Shown: positions 46,196-58,047, counted from the first letter of the stretch. The stretch: DNA of 64,000 nucleotides from Acanthococcus lagerstroemiae (GCA_031841125.1 CM063111.1:37894955-37958954); one strand, 5' to 3'. The notes: generated from the letters alone by a model not told the origin. Numbers and translations: made by a program.

Positions 46196-48242
46196 AAACT
46201 GTAACAACTGCAACTTTTTAATAAACCAAATTATTTTCCGCAAAGTTTTCTGTCTGTGTAGAACACTGTCAAATTAGAGTTCGCCGGCGAAAAAAATACT
46301 TTTTGGACGATTACTTTAGGAACTTTTTCTTCAGATCAGTGATCTTCTGATTTTCATCTATCACTACCTCGCATGCTAAAAAAATTAATGTCGCACTTTC
46401 TTTTGGCGATGGTGGTACTTTTTTGAGAATTTCACCTGGCAACACTGACACTGACACAGGTTCACCGTATCCGAATATCTCATCAATGCGAACGATTTTA
46501 CACCAATAATCGAAATTCTAGACTCAAATTAGAAGGGTAAATTAACTAAAACTGAAAAGGGAACCCTGAGGATCTTGGCTGATTCCAATTTTTTAATTTA
46601 ATTATACTAGATCCTAATTTTGGTACCCCCGGAATCAAAATTTCATAGGTGACTTTTCGCTGTCGACCCATTTTTACTCCATACAAATCAATATGTACGT
46701 TACAATCTCGGACGAACATTCGTTGGTGAGAAATAGTCCCAAAAGTTGAGAAAATCAGGTACTTGATGGCGTCGAAAAATGTTTGGCCGAAAAGTCAAAA
46801 AAAATAAAAAAAAAATTATAAATTGTCTCTAAAAGTGGAGGTTATAAGTTATAAGCAAAAATCTTGTAAATCTTGTCTCTGAAATTTCTCCAGTCGTCGT
46901 TTTAGGACTTGCTGCATCCATTTTCCACCAATTGTTTGACGTGAGAGGTACAAGTAATCCATCTCCTCCACACATACAGCATACCGACGCCATTGCATGT
47001 ATTCTCAGACTAGGTGGACTTCATGGTTAGTGTACGGTACTACATTGGATAAGCCACTAAATTTTGACAAATTGAGTATAAAGTAATCAAACTGAACTAG
47101 AATTAGTCTGCATTGTCGCCAGCAGCCGATTTAAAACAGAAGACCTAGCCAGCAAGCGCTCAATGAGGCTCACCAGTTTAAGGATAAAAACCAAATACAA
47201 AAACTTCACATAGGGGCGCAAAAAAAGCAATTGCCTATGGCACTTTTTGAAGGGGCAAAATTCTTGGGAAAATTGCAAACGTCATTAATGCAACTGGGGC
47301 GGTACATGGAGCACTTTTACCGGCTTATTTTCTTCCACCAAAGACTTAGTTCTCAACTGCTTCGTCTCTCACATCATCGCCTTTGAATGCATCCGTTCTA
47401 ATTTCACACAACTTACACGAAACATACTATCTCAAAGTTGCCAGATTAGCGGATCTGTAGAAGCGGTAGGGTACAGCTACACACCACCTACAACTGTAAA
47501 CCAGTTTTGGCTGTCTTCCAACACTGTTTCCCGGATAACTAATTTTCAGTGCAAAAGGAGAAATATCCCACTATTCGACTAAATTACTAAAAATTGACCA
47601 CTGTTGGCTGAGCCCAGAAACTTCGCCGCCAAGAGAGGGAGGCTTCCATACTGTATCATCATGAGGAATGATTCTCCAAATCGAGCTAAATCATATTTCA
47701 GTGATTTTGTGATAGAAGCGCTATCTAGTAGGAAATCTTATCGCCGATCGCGATACATTATCAGTTTGATGACAACTCGTTGATTTCTCGAGATACGAGA
47801 GGATTTTTTTCAGTGGGTTTTTTTTTTTTTTTTTTTTAATTCTAATAACGCAGTGGATAATTTTCCCCCATTATATTGTTATAGTAATAAAAGAGATGCA
47901 ATCGCTTTTATTGTGCATTTTCTGGACCGTACACAGCCTACACATGTTGGTGTTTCACATACAGACTTGGCTTACATGTATCATTCGTGAAGAACTAAGT
48001 CATTGACTTAGTCCACTTTGCCCCCCCCCCTGTAAAGCATGTAGCACGCAAGATTGAAGATCGGTATTTATCAAAATTGTTTCCAAATACGTAGGTGTTG
48101 CCTATCCAAGAAATACAAAAAACAACTCTCTGCACATACACTGTTTTTTCTGGCGTTTTCTGAACAATTACTCATTTTGAACTCGGTTTGGAAAACTACT
48201 CTTCTTATTTATGAGTAAAAGCCTAAACTTATACCTTTCATT
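46196..48242. other. No gene recognised
   Basis: No domain was identified over 2 kb. The word ggcaacactg occurs at 46438-46447. A T run lies at 47818-47837 and a C run at 48022-48031. Confidence 0.3.
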
Positions 48243-48244
48243 TA

Positions 48245-48845
48245 CAGGCTGTGCCAAAATAGTTGACCTGTTTTTGAACGTTTACCATGTGGCAACACTG
48301 ATGCATAGACAAATTTTTTCCATGAAAATATTCGGCTATGTATGCCATTCAGTAAGCATGGCTCTGTGGTCCGGAGAACATCGCGGTTTCTGTATAGAAA
48401 CGTTTATTAAAAAAAAAAGAAAAAAAAGAGAGGAGTTTTTTGGCGACTTAGCGCGCATTTCAAAAACATAATAAACTGAATAGACACGATCTCCTTCCCT
48501 AGTCAAAGGCAATTAAGCGGTGGACGGAGAATGTTCGAGTCAAGGGCATCACCATAGTAACGTTCAGAGAGGGGAGAACAAGCGCGACAGGATTGCCTTT
48601 GGAGAGGGAATGAGATTGTGTCTTCAGTTTCAACTGTTTTTGAAATGCGTGCTGAGTCGCCACAACACGGTTTTTAGAATAAACGTTTCTATACAGAAAC
48701 CGCAACGTTCTCCAGACCACAGAGCCATGCTTACTAAATGGCATACACAGCCGAATATTTTCACGGGGGAAAAAATTGCCAACGCATCAGTGTTGCCCCA
48801 TGGTAAGCGTTTAAAAACAGTTCACCTATTTTAGCACACCCTCTG
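48245..48845. mobile_element. TA-flanked MITE with ends of about 200 bp
   Basis: The 601-bp element is bounded by TA on both sides (48243-48244, 48846-48847). Its ends, caggctgtgccaaaatag and the inverse of cagagggtgtgctaaaatag, start inverted repeats of about 200 bases. Both carry ggcaacactgatgc, gaaaatattcggct, catggctctgtgg and ttctgtatagaaacg. The left arm also holds an A-rich expansion near 48412-48432. The core, 48480-48640, contains no transposase. TA target and end sequence point to the Tc1/mariner group. Confidence 0.85.
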
Positions 48846-48847
48846 TA

Positions 48848-49248
48848 CTTTGATTCGTTATAAAATGCTTCAGTTTATTCCTTACTTTTTGCTAAGGGGT
48901 CGAGTACACTATCGGAAAAAACTTGCATTATTGCCCTATGTTCTATGAATTTTATTTCAATACAAAATCGCATCACTCTATACAATATTTTCATTTTAAA
49001 TTGCACTTTTTATTCCAGGTTTTTATTCAACATATTTCCCCAACATTTCAAGGCCACCAAACCAGAGAATGGTTGTCCCAATACAAAACGTAAATCCAAA
49101 ACGTAGATCCTGCAAAATAGCAGGAGAGGAGATAATGCAGCACAGTGCATATAGCATCCAGTATGCATCATGAAAAACCGATGAAGAGGAAGTTGATATT
49201 TTTTTATTGCACGTTAGTCAACACTGTCGACTTGTGTAGCATAAAAGG
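48848..49248. other. No gene recognised
   Basis: Short spacer between two DNA elements; no recognised content. Confidence 0.3.
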
Positions 49249-49256
49249 GTTCTGTC

Positions 49257-50339
49257 CTTTGACTATATATAACTATATGGACTGATCAAGACGACACTAC
49301 TACAAGGAAATCTTGCACACGACCCTGTTTCAACATCTTTTGTGCTATAATGATTAGAGAAGACTTTGTTGTGATTTCTGGCTATCAGTTTGTTCTGTAT
49401 CCTAGATCCTAACGTTGTAATGTGAGTTCGTCGCATAACTTCATAGAGTAATTTTAGTATTATTTTTGAAGCAAAACGGTACAATTGTGTGAAGTTTCGG
49501 CTTGTTTTCTTTTTTTGGATCCGTCATCATGAATTCGCACACATGTTTCGTGTGTGGTTCAAATAAATTGGTGAAACTGAAGTATTTCAGGTATTTCTTG
49601 AAACTGCAAAAATGAGCACTACATTGGCAGGATTTCTTTCAAATATAGGTAGTCGCATAGTATTAGGCCTCTTATACCATTCTGGGCAAAAATGAATTCC
49701 CACTCTCAGAGAAGAATAAAATATTAAAACCAGGAATTTTTTGAAAAGATGCGATTTATTTGCTAAAAATCAGTCCACTTTTGAGCCTATACATCAACCA
49801 ATGTATTTTTCAATTATATATACTGTATTTCTCTATTGATACAGCCAAATATTTTTGCACAAAAGGAAGAACGAGAAGAAAAACTGAGAAAACAAGGCAA
49901 ATCAATACGTCTTTTATTCCATAGCCTGCTTCAGCGTTTGTTTCACAGAAATAATTCAACCGCTCCCAAATTTAAGTTGGAAAAGTCTGTAACAAAAGCA
50001 ACCGTAAAATTGTATCAAAGCACAAGTTTTCTTCACAAAACAAGAGTTCCTCACGAATGTTGTTTTAACATTAAACGCCACAACTATCGTTTCGAACTCA
50101 ATAATTGCTGTAAATAGGAAACAACTAATCAAAAAGAGACTGAGAATATTATTCATCATTAACATCAAAAACAATCCTTATGGTGACAAGAATTATTTGA
50201 ATCCGCAGATCTTTGTATAGTACATTACATAAATTACAGGTTATCACCTGTTATCATTCGCTTAATCATTATAGCACAAAAGATGTTGAAACAACATTTT
50301 ATCAACTTGATCAGTCCATATAGTTATATATAGTCAAAG
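49257..50339 (+). mobile_element. P-like non-autonomous element with exact 8-bp duplication
   Basis: The identical 8-mer gttctgtc lies on both sides (49249-49256 and 50340-50347). The first 34 bases, starting ctttgactatatataac, are repeated exactly inverted at the right end. After unrelated sequence, a second stretch of about 31 bases containing caacatcttttgtgctataa is also exactly inverted. Duplications of 8 bp are made by P, hAT and Merlin elements; the ends do not start with CAG as in hAT. An ORF start with a CxxC pair (49529) supports a P-type origin. At 1083 bp it is too short to code for a full transposase. Confidence 0.75.
49529..49615 (+). pseudogene. Possible THAP-like N-terminus of a P-type transposase
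   Basis: From the ATG at 49529 the frame gives 28 codons: MNSHTCFVCGSNKLVKLKYF, then RYFLKLQK and a stop. A CxxC pair close to the start followed by VKL and an aromatic-rich strand resembles the beginning of the THAP zinc finger that opens P-element transposases. The second half of the finger (a later Cys and His) is absent, so either an intron or a deletion follows. The only other frame of size in the element, 49836-50117, shows no known domain. The family call rests largely on the ends of the element. Confidence 0.35.
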
Positions 50340-50509
50340 GTTCTGTCATAAGAAAAAGACAAGGATAGCTCAAATTACTCTACTTTTATATTATGTTATA
50401 TGGAAGCTGGCCACATTTTTTGAATTCACTCCTCAAATGGTCGTTTCCATAAACAAATGAAGGGAATTAAATTTCATGTAGAGTAGAATTTCACATTAAC
50501 GAAAAAATC

Positions 50510-50648
50510 GCTGTAATTTTGTGTATTATCAGCGTTTTATGATTTCTGAAATCTAAATCTATCGAAATTTGCTTTAAAATCAAGAAATGGTACTCACAGA
50601 TCGCAGATTTCAGGAATCATAAAAGGCTGATAACACAAGAACTACAAA
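50510..50648. repeat. Imperfect hairpin with arms of about 43 bp
   Basis: The left arm, about 50517-50560 (tattatcagcgttttatgat), is inverted at 50599-50641 (atcataaaaggctgataaca) with a loop of about 40 bases. It is probably a small MITE relic. Confidence 0.65.
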
Positions 50649-50838
50649 AAATGTTTTTGTTTCCTGTACACTCATTGGAATTTAAATACTTCGCAGCATA
50701 AATTTAATTCGCTTCATTGTTTTGTAAAAACGAATATTTCTTGAAAAACGAAATGAAAACCATGTCCAGCTCTCACAAAACACGTTGTTAGAGTAACTTG
50801 CCTGGTATATAAATCAACTTGACAGTTTTTCAGAACAC

Positions 50839-51230
50839 AAATGTGACCTGGAATCATGAACTGTGCCTCTTGTGCAAAAACGGGTTTTCGAGATACATGA
50901 GTGTAAAGATGGGATGACGGTAGTGGTGCGCATAGATGTACATAGCGTGTATACCTGTGGTGGTGCGTTCACACGTTGCTATGACAACCGCGCCTCGAAC
51001 TCTGGTTCTCTGTCATTCCCGTAGGCCCGTTTTACATGATGCCATGTAAACGGATGTTTTTAAACTTTTGACGTAATTTTTAAATGCAATTTGTGGGAAA
51101 ACTAATGAAGATAGAAAGCTGCGATTTATTTCATTCGAAAGAGCGTGATTTTTTCTATAAAAATTGCCAAGAAAGTGAAAAATGATTTTTTGATACCAGA
51201 GGCACATTCTATGATTCCAGGTCACAAATT
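50839..51230. mobile_element. MITE with ends of about 35 bp
   Basis: The left end aatgtgacctggaatcatga to tgtgcctct is inverted at 51195-51230 (agaggcacattctatgattc, caggtcacaaatt). The interior includes a GC-richer part and a small palindrome, acatgatgccatgt, near 51036-51049. No protein is encoded. Confidence 0.65.
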
Positions 51231-51449
51231 TACATTGATTAGATGGCGAGTCATAGCAGTTGATTACGTAACCCTTGGCAGAAAACAGTCATCTCATTAA
51301 ACTTTCTGCAAGGAAGAAGAGTTATACTTATAGCATTTTACTTTTGTAAGTTGTGCAATTAATAAACCTGAAATATTTCCATTTTAATACAGATTTATTT
51401 TCAGCACTAACGCATGTAAAAGTAGAGCACTATGAACCTGAGAATACTA
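51231..51449. other. No gene recognised
   Basis: Spacer between a MITE and a LINE fragment; no recognised content. Confidence 0.3.
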
Positions 51450-52619
51450 AGATGTGAAACCTCGATCTTTTGCGGGCAACCTCAATCGTTGTCCGCGATT
51501 CGTTCGCTCGTTAACGGAAAAAGGAATGCTAAAATGGCAGTTTGGCACACTCGGGTTTGTAGTGCTCTACTGGAAACTGGTGTATGCGTGTTTCATCGAC
51601 TTCGAAAAAGCCTTTGATCAAGGAAAGCTGATCGGGATGAATAGGAGATAAAACTAACAGCCAAACTTTATTGGAAACACACAGCTTTTGTGCAGACTGG
51701 CAGGATCAACTCGAAGCAGACGGCCATAAGATGAGGAAGCAGACAAAGATGCATCCTCTTACCACTACTTTTCAGTATGTACTCAGAACAGATATTTGCC
51801 GAGGCTCTAGAAGAACAAAAGATAGGGGTATGAATTGGAGATGAAATAAGCAATGTAAGAAACACTGACGATAAAATCCTATTAGCCGAATCGATAACTG
51901 ACCTAGGAAGACTGCTGAAGGCGTGCTACAGATACACTGGAAAAACAAAATGGATAATGATCAGCTAGGAGAGAATTGATAATGAACAACAAAACCATCG
52001 AAAGAGTTTCACGGTGTAAGTACCCAGGATCCTGGATCAATGAGGACATGAACCCAGATGAAGAGATATAGAGTTCGGATTGCCCTGGCCAAAAGCACTT
52101 TCTGCAACTAGAGCAAAGTACTGGTCTAAAAGAGTCTTAGCACACCACTACGTCTGAGAGTGTTGCGGTGTTACGTCTGGTCATGGCTGTTGAACGGATA
52201 CAAAACCTGGACCCTGAAAGTTAGCCACAAGGAATAGTCTAGAAACATTTGAAATGTGGTGCTACAGAAGAATGTTAAGGATCTCCTGGACAGAAAGAAT
52301 ACGGAACACGGAAGTTCTGAAACGCATGTAAAAGGAGCGAGGGTCATCTGCAACAATCAAAATAAGGAAACTCGAGTATTTGGGCCATATATGCTTTGGC
52401 GCCCTAACTATGAACTGCTGCAGACGATCATGTACGAGCGGATCGAAGGAAAAATATGGTTGGCAGAAAGCCCATGTCATGGTTGCGAAATTGGACAGGG
52501 ATGACACTGGAGGTGCTGTTTCACTCAGCCAGAGGAGAAAAATTGAGGGCGATATCGTGGCAACAGCCAGAAGTCCAAGTGGATATGGCAATCAAAAAAG
52601 TAAAACGTCATCCTCCTAG
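51450..52619 (+). pseudogene. RTE-like LINE: palm to ORF end, decayed
   Basis: After a poorly matching start, ACFIDFEKAFDQGKL appears at about 51587-51632, followed by MYSEQIFAEALEEQKIGV near 51777-51830, a degraded RNTDDKILLAESITDLGRLL (the FADD box changed to NTDD) near 51862-51921, GSWINEDMNPDE near 52034, LSTPLRLRVLRCYVWSWLL near 52143, TFEMWCYRRMLRISWTERI near 52248, and YLGHICFGALTMN near 52376 to the stop at 52619. These are RTE-clade motifs in correct order. Many stops and frame changes, and the lost first aspartate of the catalytic pair, show that it is dead. The segment between AFD and YSEQ is shortened. Confidence 0.85.
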
Positions 52620-53649
52620 ATGGTCGAGTTAGTATCTAGTTCGATGACATTGGAACCTGGCATGTTTTTTGTTCATAATCTATCACAGAAAAGAGGAATT
52701 CGAGCCATAAAAGGACCACTTGGAATGTCAACATTCACCACATTTTGGAGTTTTGGAGTCTACACGTTTGAACCTGGCTGTGAGAGAAAACCCAAATTCG
52801 GCGCTATTTTTTCTCCAGCTGAACAGTCAAACTACACGGTACATATATACAAACAAGCCGATTACACGAACGTTCGATGGTGAAACAACGGAGCAACAGC
52901 GTATAAAATTCGAATTCGGTCGGGCAGAGTAAATGCTGTACATGTACATGATACAGTCGTCGCGCAACAGGCAGTTCGCATTCGCAAATTCGAAACCAGC
53001 ACGCGGTTGCGGTTCGTAGATAGAAATTAATCAAAAGGAGGCAACGATATTTACATGCACGAACAGGGACTTATTTTACCTCGCGATCCTCTAGCCTCTC
53101 CTGCCATCGCATTCTTCGCTTCGTCGGCGCTACATCTATACGTGAATGTACCTTTCTAACAAAATATTTTCAACATTTTCGGAAACAACTGTTCGCTTTT
53201 CATATTTCATGTCATAAATGATAGAGGTATAGACTGTAGGTAGATTCCGGTCGCGAATAATATTGTACGGCTCGAACAGAGCGAATGAAAATTAGCGGTC
53301 GCGTTCACTGAGCGTGACAGAAGCGTTTAAATAATCGCAAGCATTTTGAATCTGGTTTCACACCGCTGTCCGGTGAGATGAAAAACTATGCAATTCTTTT
53401 GGTTAATTTTGAAACAGCGATACGATTTAGGAAAAGGTACCACAAATCGTCAAAACTGATTTTCTACTTTTAACCGTATCTTACGGAGCACGGTTGCGTC
53501 TACAAAAGCGAAGCGTCTTTCGCACTGCGTGAATTGCTGTATCAGTCGGTAGGTGCGTGTACTGAATGTCATCTGACGGGAAAATGTTAACGGAGGTGTG
53601 GAGGTAAAACAGTCTGGTTTCACACATGCGTCCTCTCTCTCTTTCGCTC
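52620..53649. other. No gene recognised
   Basis: No domain or repeat partner was recognised. GC content rises from about 53040. The word tctggtttcacac occurs twice (53351-53363 and 53612-53624). Confidence 0.3.
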
Positions 53650-53651
53650 TA

Positions 53652-53856
53652 CAGGGTTAGTCAGTTTTCCTTCCGCCATAGGAAAACTTCGTAACAATGA
53701 AAATCTGTTATCGGTTTCGTCGCTATTCACGAACAGCGTGTAGCGCGCCTAACCGATGACAGAGCGTACTGTACATTTCGGTAGATAACACATTGAGTCA
53801 TACTTCGTTCAGCCTAACGGAGTTTTGCTATGGCGGAAGGAAAACTGACTAACCCG
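53652..53856. mobile_element. Small TA-flanked MITE
   Basis: The 205-bp element is flanked by TA (53650-53651 and 53857-53858). The ends are about 40-bp inverted repeats containing gggttagtcagttttccttc and cgccatag. Further inside, ctgttatcggttt and aaccgatgacag form another stem, so almost the whole element can fold. No protein is encoded. The TA target suggests a Tc1/mariner-type mover. Confidence 0.8.
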
Positions 53857-53858
53857 TA

Positions 53859-55482
53859 TCTCATCAAATGTGGGTGGAGACGTTACTACGTCACTTCCGT
53901 TGCATATTTTCGCTCCCGTTCGTTTCACTCTTTCTATGTTACCCACCCACCCTGAACATGTGTAAAGAAGCTTCGCTTCAAAATACTTTCAATGAGAAAT
54001 TAGTTAATGAAAAAGCATAACTATATTTTATGGGCTTGAGGGGGCCCACACTTACAATCCAAATGGTATTCCGTAGGAAGAAAACAATATTTTGAAACAC
54101 AACTGATTCCTCGCCTGCTTAAACAGAAAATAGGTATACTTTTTTCTGTAGTAGTGAACTCATCACCAAACCTGCCCTGAAGTGCGAACTGCACCGTGGA
54201 TAACGCGATGCTAAAAGTATATTCCATCACTTGAGGTTACATACTAAAAATCGTCATTTTTGATTTGAACTTCTTTTTTATTTTTATTTTTCTTCTTTTG
54301 TAGTAATGAAAACTTACGTTTTCCGACTTATTGCACCTTTTTCTGTATCGAATCACACGATGGGAAATCATTCACCGTCTAGAATGAATGCGTTAAAAAC
54401 GTGCGAACGACTGCATTCGTTTGTAGGTCAAATGCGATACGCCCTTAAGCGGTTAGATTATCCCTCTTCCAAGAGTGATTAACATGAACCCAAAGAAGAC
54501 ATTTTGTTACTCTCGCGTTCATTCGTTCTACGATACACTGCTGTGAAAATTCATTTTCTGCAACACGTTGAACCAGTACACTGGAGAATGGTTTTCAATA
54601 GCCACCACGAAACCTCTCTGTATAAGACGCTGCTTCCGCGAGAAAAACGTCTGATTAATTGTTCACTCAAAATATGAAAAACTACAAAGGCAGGCCTGTT
54701 ACTCATACATTCAGCCAGTCAAAAACACTAAAAAACAGCCAGCAAGCCATACAGCCGAAGATGCTATGAGGCAACTTGAGAAACAGTCACCTATTCCGCC
54801 AATCAAACAGACTGAGAGGCAGCAAGGAATTACTTGAACGATTTTGGAGGAGAAGAGACATATACTTATTTTTTCAATTCAAAATGTCCACATTGCTGGT
54901 TGGAAAAATAAAATTTTCATTTTCCAAGTTTTTCCAACTGAAGTTCTAATTTTGTCCCTTGGAGGATGTGATTTTGCCAACTGACTGAAATATATAAAAT
55001 CGTCTAGTAGTAGCAAAAAGAAGGTTAACAACTAGAGACTTAAATAACAGAAAATTCATTTCGGTCAAGTGACAAATATTTTCAAGGCTTAAAAGAAATT
55101 CAACTAATATAGAGGTTTGCCTGTTCTGAAGATTCAATTTCGCGTACTGATAAAACGTATTTGCAAAATCACCAAAAATAGAAACAAGCCAGGTCGCTTT
55201 GCGACCTAGTAATAGGATCGGCCTTTTAGCTGAAGTGTGGGTGGCTATTCCACTAACCAACTTCGAACAAAAAGAACAATCGCACTCGGGCGCTGTTAAC
55301 AGTAAATTAACAAAAGCCAAAAAGAAATTACTAAATACCAAGAACGACTAAATCTGCCCAAAAAAGATCAATAAACACAACTAGAACCAAATATGATCAC
55401 AAATAACCAACTGATTAATCACAAAACTACCAAAACAATCAAATGTGTTCAAAATTCACCAACTCTGACCAAAGCTTAAGTA
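53859..55482. other. No confident gene; one open frame of 131 codons
   Basis: The minus-strand frame 54946-55341 is open with a hydrophobic start (FSNFFLAFVNLLL) but matches no family known to me. Frames at 54021-54230 are also unrecognised. Confidence 0.2.
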
Positions 55483-56258
55483 CGAGGGGCGTTTCAAAAG
55501 TAATTACACTGAGTTTGAAGCACCATTTTTGGCTACACTGGAATAATGAAACGTGTGTTGTTTGTTTACTAGGGTGTGAGTAGGTAGTTCGTGTGATTTT
55601 TTGCAATTTGTCCCAATTGGTGAAACGCGGTGAATTGTTGCCGAAAGATGGAAGTTGATAAAAGTGCACCGTCCACACGTGAGATTCGTTCTGTAATTAA
55701 ATTTCTGACAAAAGAAAATGCTAGTGGAAAAGAAATTCATATTATGAGACTGTGTGATGTGTACAGTAGTGAACACATGCCATGGATTTCCATGTTGAAG
55801 AGCTGTAGACAGACCATACATGATGAGCAGAAGTGGTCGACTGAACAACGCGTGGACTCTTGACACAGCGAACTGGGCGCGCGCAGCCGCGCAATATGTT
55901 TGATGAAGACCATGATAAAGGCGGACGATACACTCTTTCTAAAATTCACCGACAGATGGAAGCACGATTTTTAAACGATGCGAGTCGTTCCATTTGGAAG
56001 GTAACGCTTTGCGGATGATGCATCCGTGTAGAAAGCCGTACTCCATTATTTTTTTAATTTGAACACATAATCCTACCACACAGCGCTTCAAAAATTAATT
56101 TCTCGGTCCAATACATGTTTAGATACGTATAAAAATTATGTGGGAAAATAGTTTAGAACCTCAGAAACATTATACAATTTTACTAGAACTTGCGCTTTTT
56201 TTTTTTTTTTTTACAATTTTTTCTAAAATCTGTGTAGTTACTTTTGAAACGCTCCTCG
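55483..56258 (+). mobile_element. Internally deleted mariner, copy A
   Basis: The ends are inverted repeats of about 28 bases: cgaggggcgtttcaaaagta at the left and the inverse of cgaggagcgtttcaaaagta at the right. The left flank ends in TA; the right flank reads CA, probably a mutated duplication. At 776 bp it lacks over a third of a normal 1.3-kb mariner. It encodes the start and, in another frame, the end of a transposase. A close relative lies at 56851-58512. T run at 56198-56212. Confidence 0.85.
55648..55863 (+). pseudogene. Mariner transposase N-terminus (copy A)
   Basis: From the ATG at 55648 the frame reads MEVDKSAPSTREIRSVIKFL, then TKENASGKEIHI, which is the first helix-turn-helix of insect mariner transposases (the HTH_48 type found also in SETMAR-like proteins). 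RQTIHDEQKWSTE further on corresponds to the GRT-x-x-x-DE-x-x-SGRP linker. The frame ends at 55863. Beyond it, pieces resembling the C-terminal GKRFADDASVQKAV segment occur near 55990-56030 in another frame. The catalytic DDD domain is deleted, so it cannot encode an active enzyme. Confidence 0.75.
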
Positions 56259-56850
56259 CAGAAAGACCAAAAACTGTATTTTCAAGTACATTAGATTTCT
56301 CTTCGCTTTCCGAAGAGATTGTGAACTGCATACAGTCAGACTCTCTCTATATGTGTTACCTTGGCGTGGTGAGGGGCTTATAGAAGAACTAAAGGCATAT
56401 AGGAAAAGGAAAACTCTGACAGATAAAGCCCGATGAAGGAAACATCAGTATTCTTCCCTGAAGATGCATCTCCAACATTAGAATTGTAATGGCAACTCAC
56501 AAAGTAAAAAAGAAGAAAAGAGTCCAGCCGCTGCATGGAAGGACACTGTTATATGAATATGGCATTCTAATGCCTTCTCTAGTTGTTAATTCTCTGTGTT
56601 GCTCGGAATTCTCTGTCGGCCGGTCAAAACGTGATGGAATGAATGATCACATAAAGAGGAATAAACAGGGGTAACCACTGAAAAAGGTCTCCTGCTTTCG
56701 TTCTGAATTATCTAACCTCCTTTTTGTTTTTTGTTCCTTCTACTGACCTTCTTTATTCATTACCCTCTTCTGATACTCATTTCTTCAGGCGCATCTCTGT
56801 GAGCTAGGCCTCCTTCCCGATGGTGAAGCTGCAGCCACCTCAGTCTTATA
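56259..56850. other. No gene recognised
   Basis: Spacer between two related mariner copies. The frame 56489-56674 contains a KKKKR run but no domain. Confidence 0.3.
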
Positions 56851-57118
56851 TGAGGAGTGTTTTAAAAGTAACTACACTGAGTTTGACGCGCCATTTCTAG
56901 CAACACTGGAACAATGAAACGTGTGGTTGGTTTACAAGGGTGTAGGTAGTTTGTGTGATTTTTGCCATTTGTCTTGACAGGTGAAACGTGGTGAATCGGT
57001 GCCAAAAGATCAAACGATGGATGCTGATGAAAGTGTGCCATAAAAATGGGAGATTCGTTCTGTAATTAAATTTCTGAGAAAAGAAAATGTTAGTGGAAAA
57101 GAAATTCATATGACACTA

Positions 57119-58047
57119 CAAAGGCGGATCAATAAATAAGGTTCCCTACGCTATATCTCGACAACAAATGGAGCTAGAAACGTGGAAAAAGTCTCATAAA
57201 AAAATGAAATAAAAAAAAGATTATATGATTTACTTAATTTTCGACATAATCGCCAACTATTTATACATTTTTGCCATCTCTCTGGAAGCTTTTGTAAACA
57301 GTCACGCCAAAAGATTCTGTACAAGTTGGTCCATCCATGATATCACTACATTCTGGAGCTCCTTGTTGGAGAAGATTCTTTAAGCTCCCAAAAATCCCAT
57401 AATTGTAGGAACTGTGGTCAGGGCTATACAATGGATGCGGATTTACTTCCCAGTTGAATGAATTTAGCATTCCTACAGTCAATGCAGCATTATGCGACCG
57501 CGCTTTATTGTGGAGGATCATTGATTTCGTACTCATCTCCCTGGTCGACGATTTTTCAAATTGGTGTGCACTCTGCAGCTTCATCAATGTGTCACAGTAT
57601 TGCCCCGCATTTACTGTAGTACCTGTTGGTAGGTATTCTGTAAAAATAGGTTCCTTCATATTGTAGAAGAGCGTCAACATCACTTTACCCACTCGTTCTT
57701 CCTCTTGAGTAGATGTTCGGCCACCTTGAAATAATCGTCGCCAATTCCTGACATTCTGCCCATACACACTCATCGCACAATTTCTATACACACTTTTTAG
57801 TCGTCTGTGCATTTCAGCAACGGACACATTTTCAATCGTCAAAAAACCTATAACAGCGTGCTGTTCTAACCTGGATGGTAAACGCGACAAACTTTCTATC
57901 ATTACGCAGTTGCATCAACTGTTACACAAAACCAATTGCGATGAAACGTCTAGGGACAATTCTATATTTTGCTACCATGCACGTGTTCCTAGCTCAATAT
58001 GTTGTGAAGACATAGAGTAGAGAACCTTATTTATTGATCCGCCTTTG
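57119..58047 (-). mobile_element. Mariner of a second family nested in copy B
   Basis: The 929-bp element is bounded by TA (57117-57118 and 58048-58049). Its ends, caaaggcggatcaataaata and the exact inverse at 58028-58047, form inverted repeats of about 27 bases that continue with mismatches. The TA duplication and the split host element show that it arrived after copy B. It carries one transposase frame on the minus strand. Its ends differ from those of copies A and B, so it is another family. Confidence 0.9.
57261..57902 (-). pseudogene. Mariner transposase, 213 codons, deleted and catalytically dead
   Basis: Residues 1-45 form the N-terminal helix-turn-helix (EQHAVIGFLTIENVSVAEMH). Residues 51-70, VRNWRRLFQGGRTSTQEEER, are the linker. 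At residue 71 the sequence jumps to VGKVMLTLF, so the stretch with the first catalytic Asp is missing (a complete mariner protein is about 345 residues). At 131-134 HNKA stands where mariners have HDNA, so the second Asp is Asn132. At 161-168 PDHSSYNY stands for PDLAPSDY, so the third is Asn167. The spacing of 34 residues between them is that of the DD34D group. WRRLF and GSLKNLL are typical of the family. The frame itself is unbroken, which suggests a recent copy of an already deleted element. Confidence 0.9.

Noticed and set aside
12150..54460. Shared word cttaagggcg as a transposon end at 12150, 12971 and (inverted) 54447
   Set aside because: Only ten bases are shared and no longer alignment was found at these places.
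54946..55341. Open frame of 131 codons with a hydrophobic start
   Set aside because: No known motif, and hydrophobic runs are expected by chance in AT-rich antisense frames.
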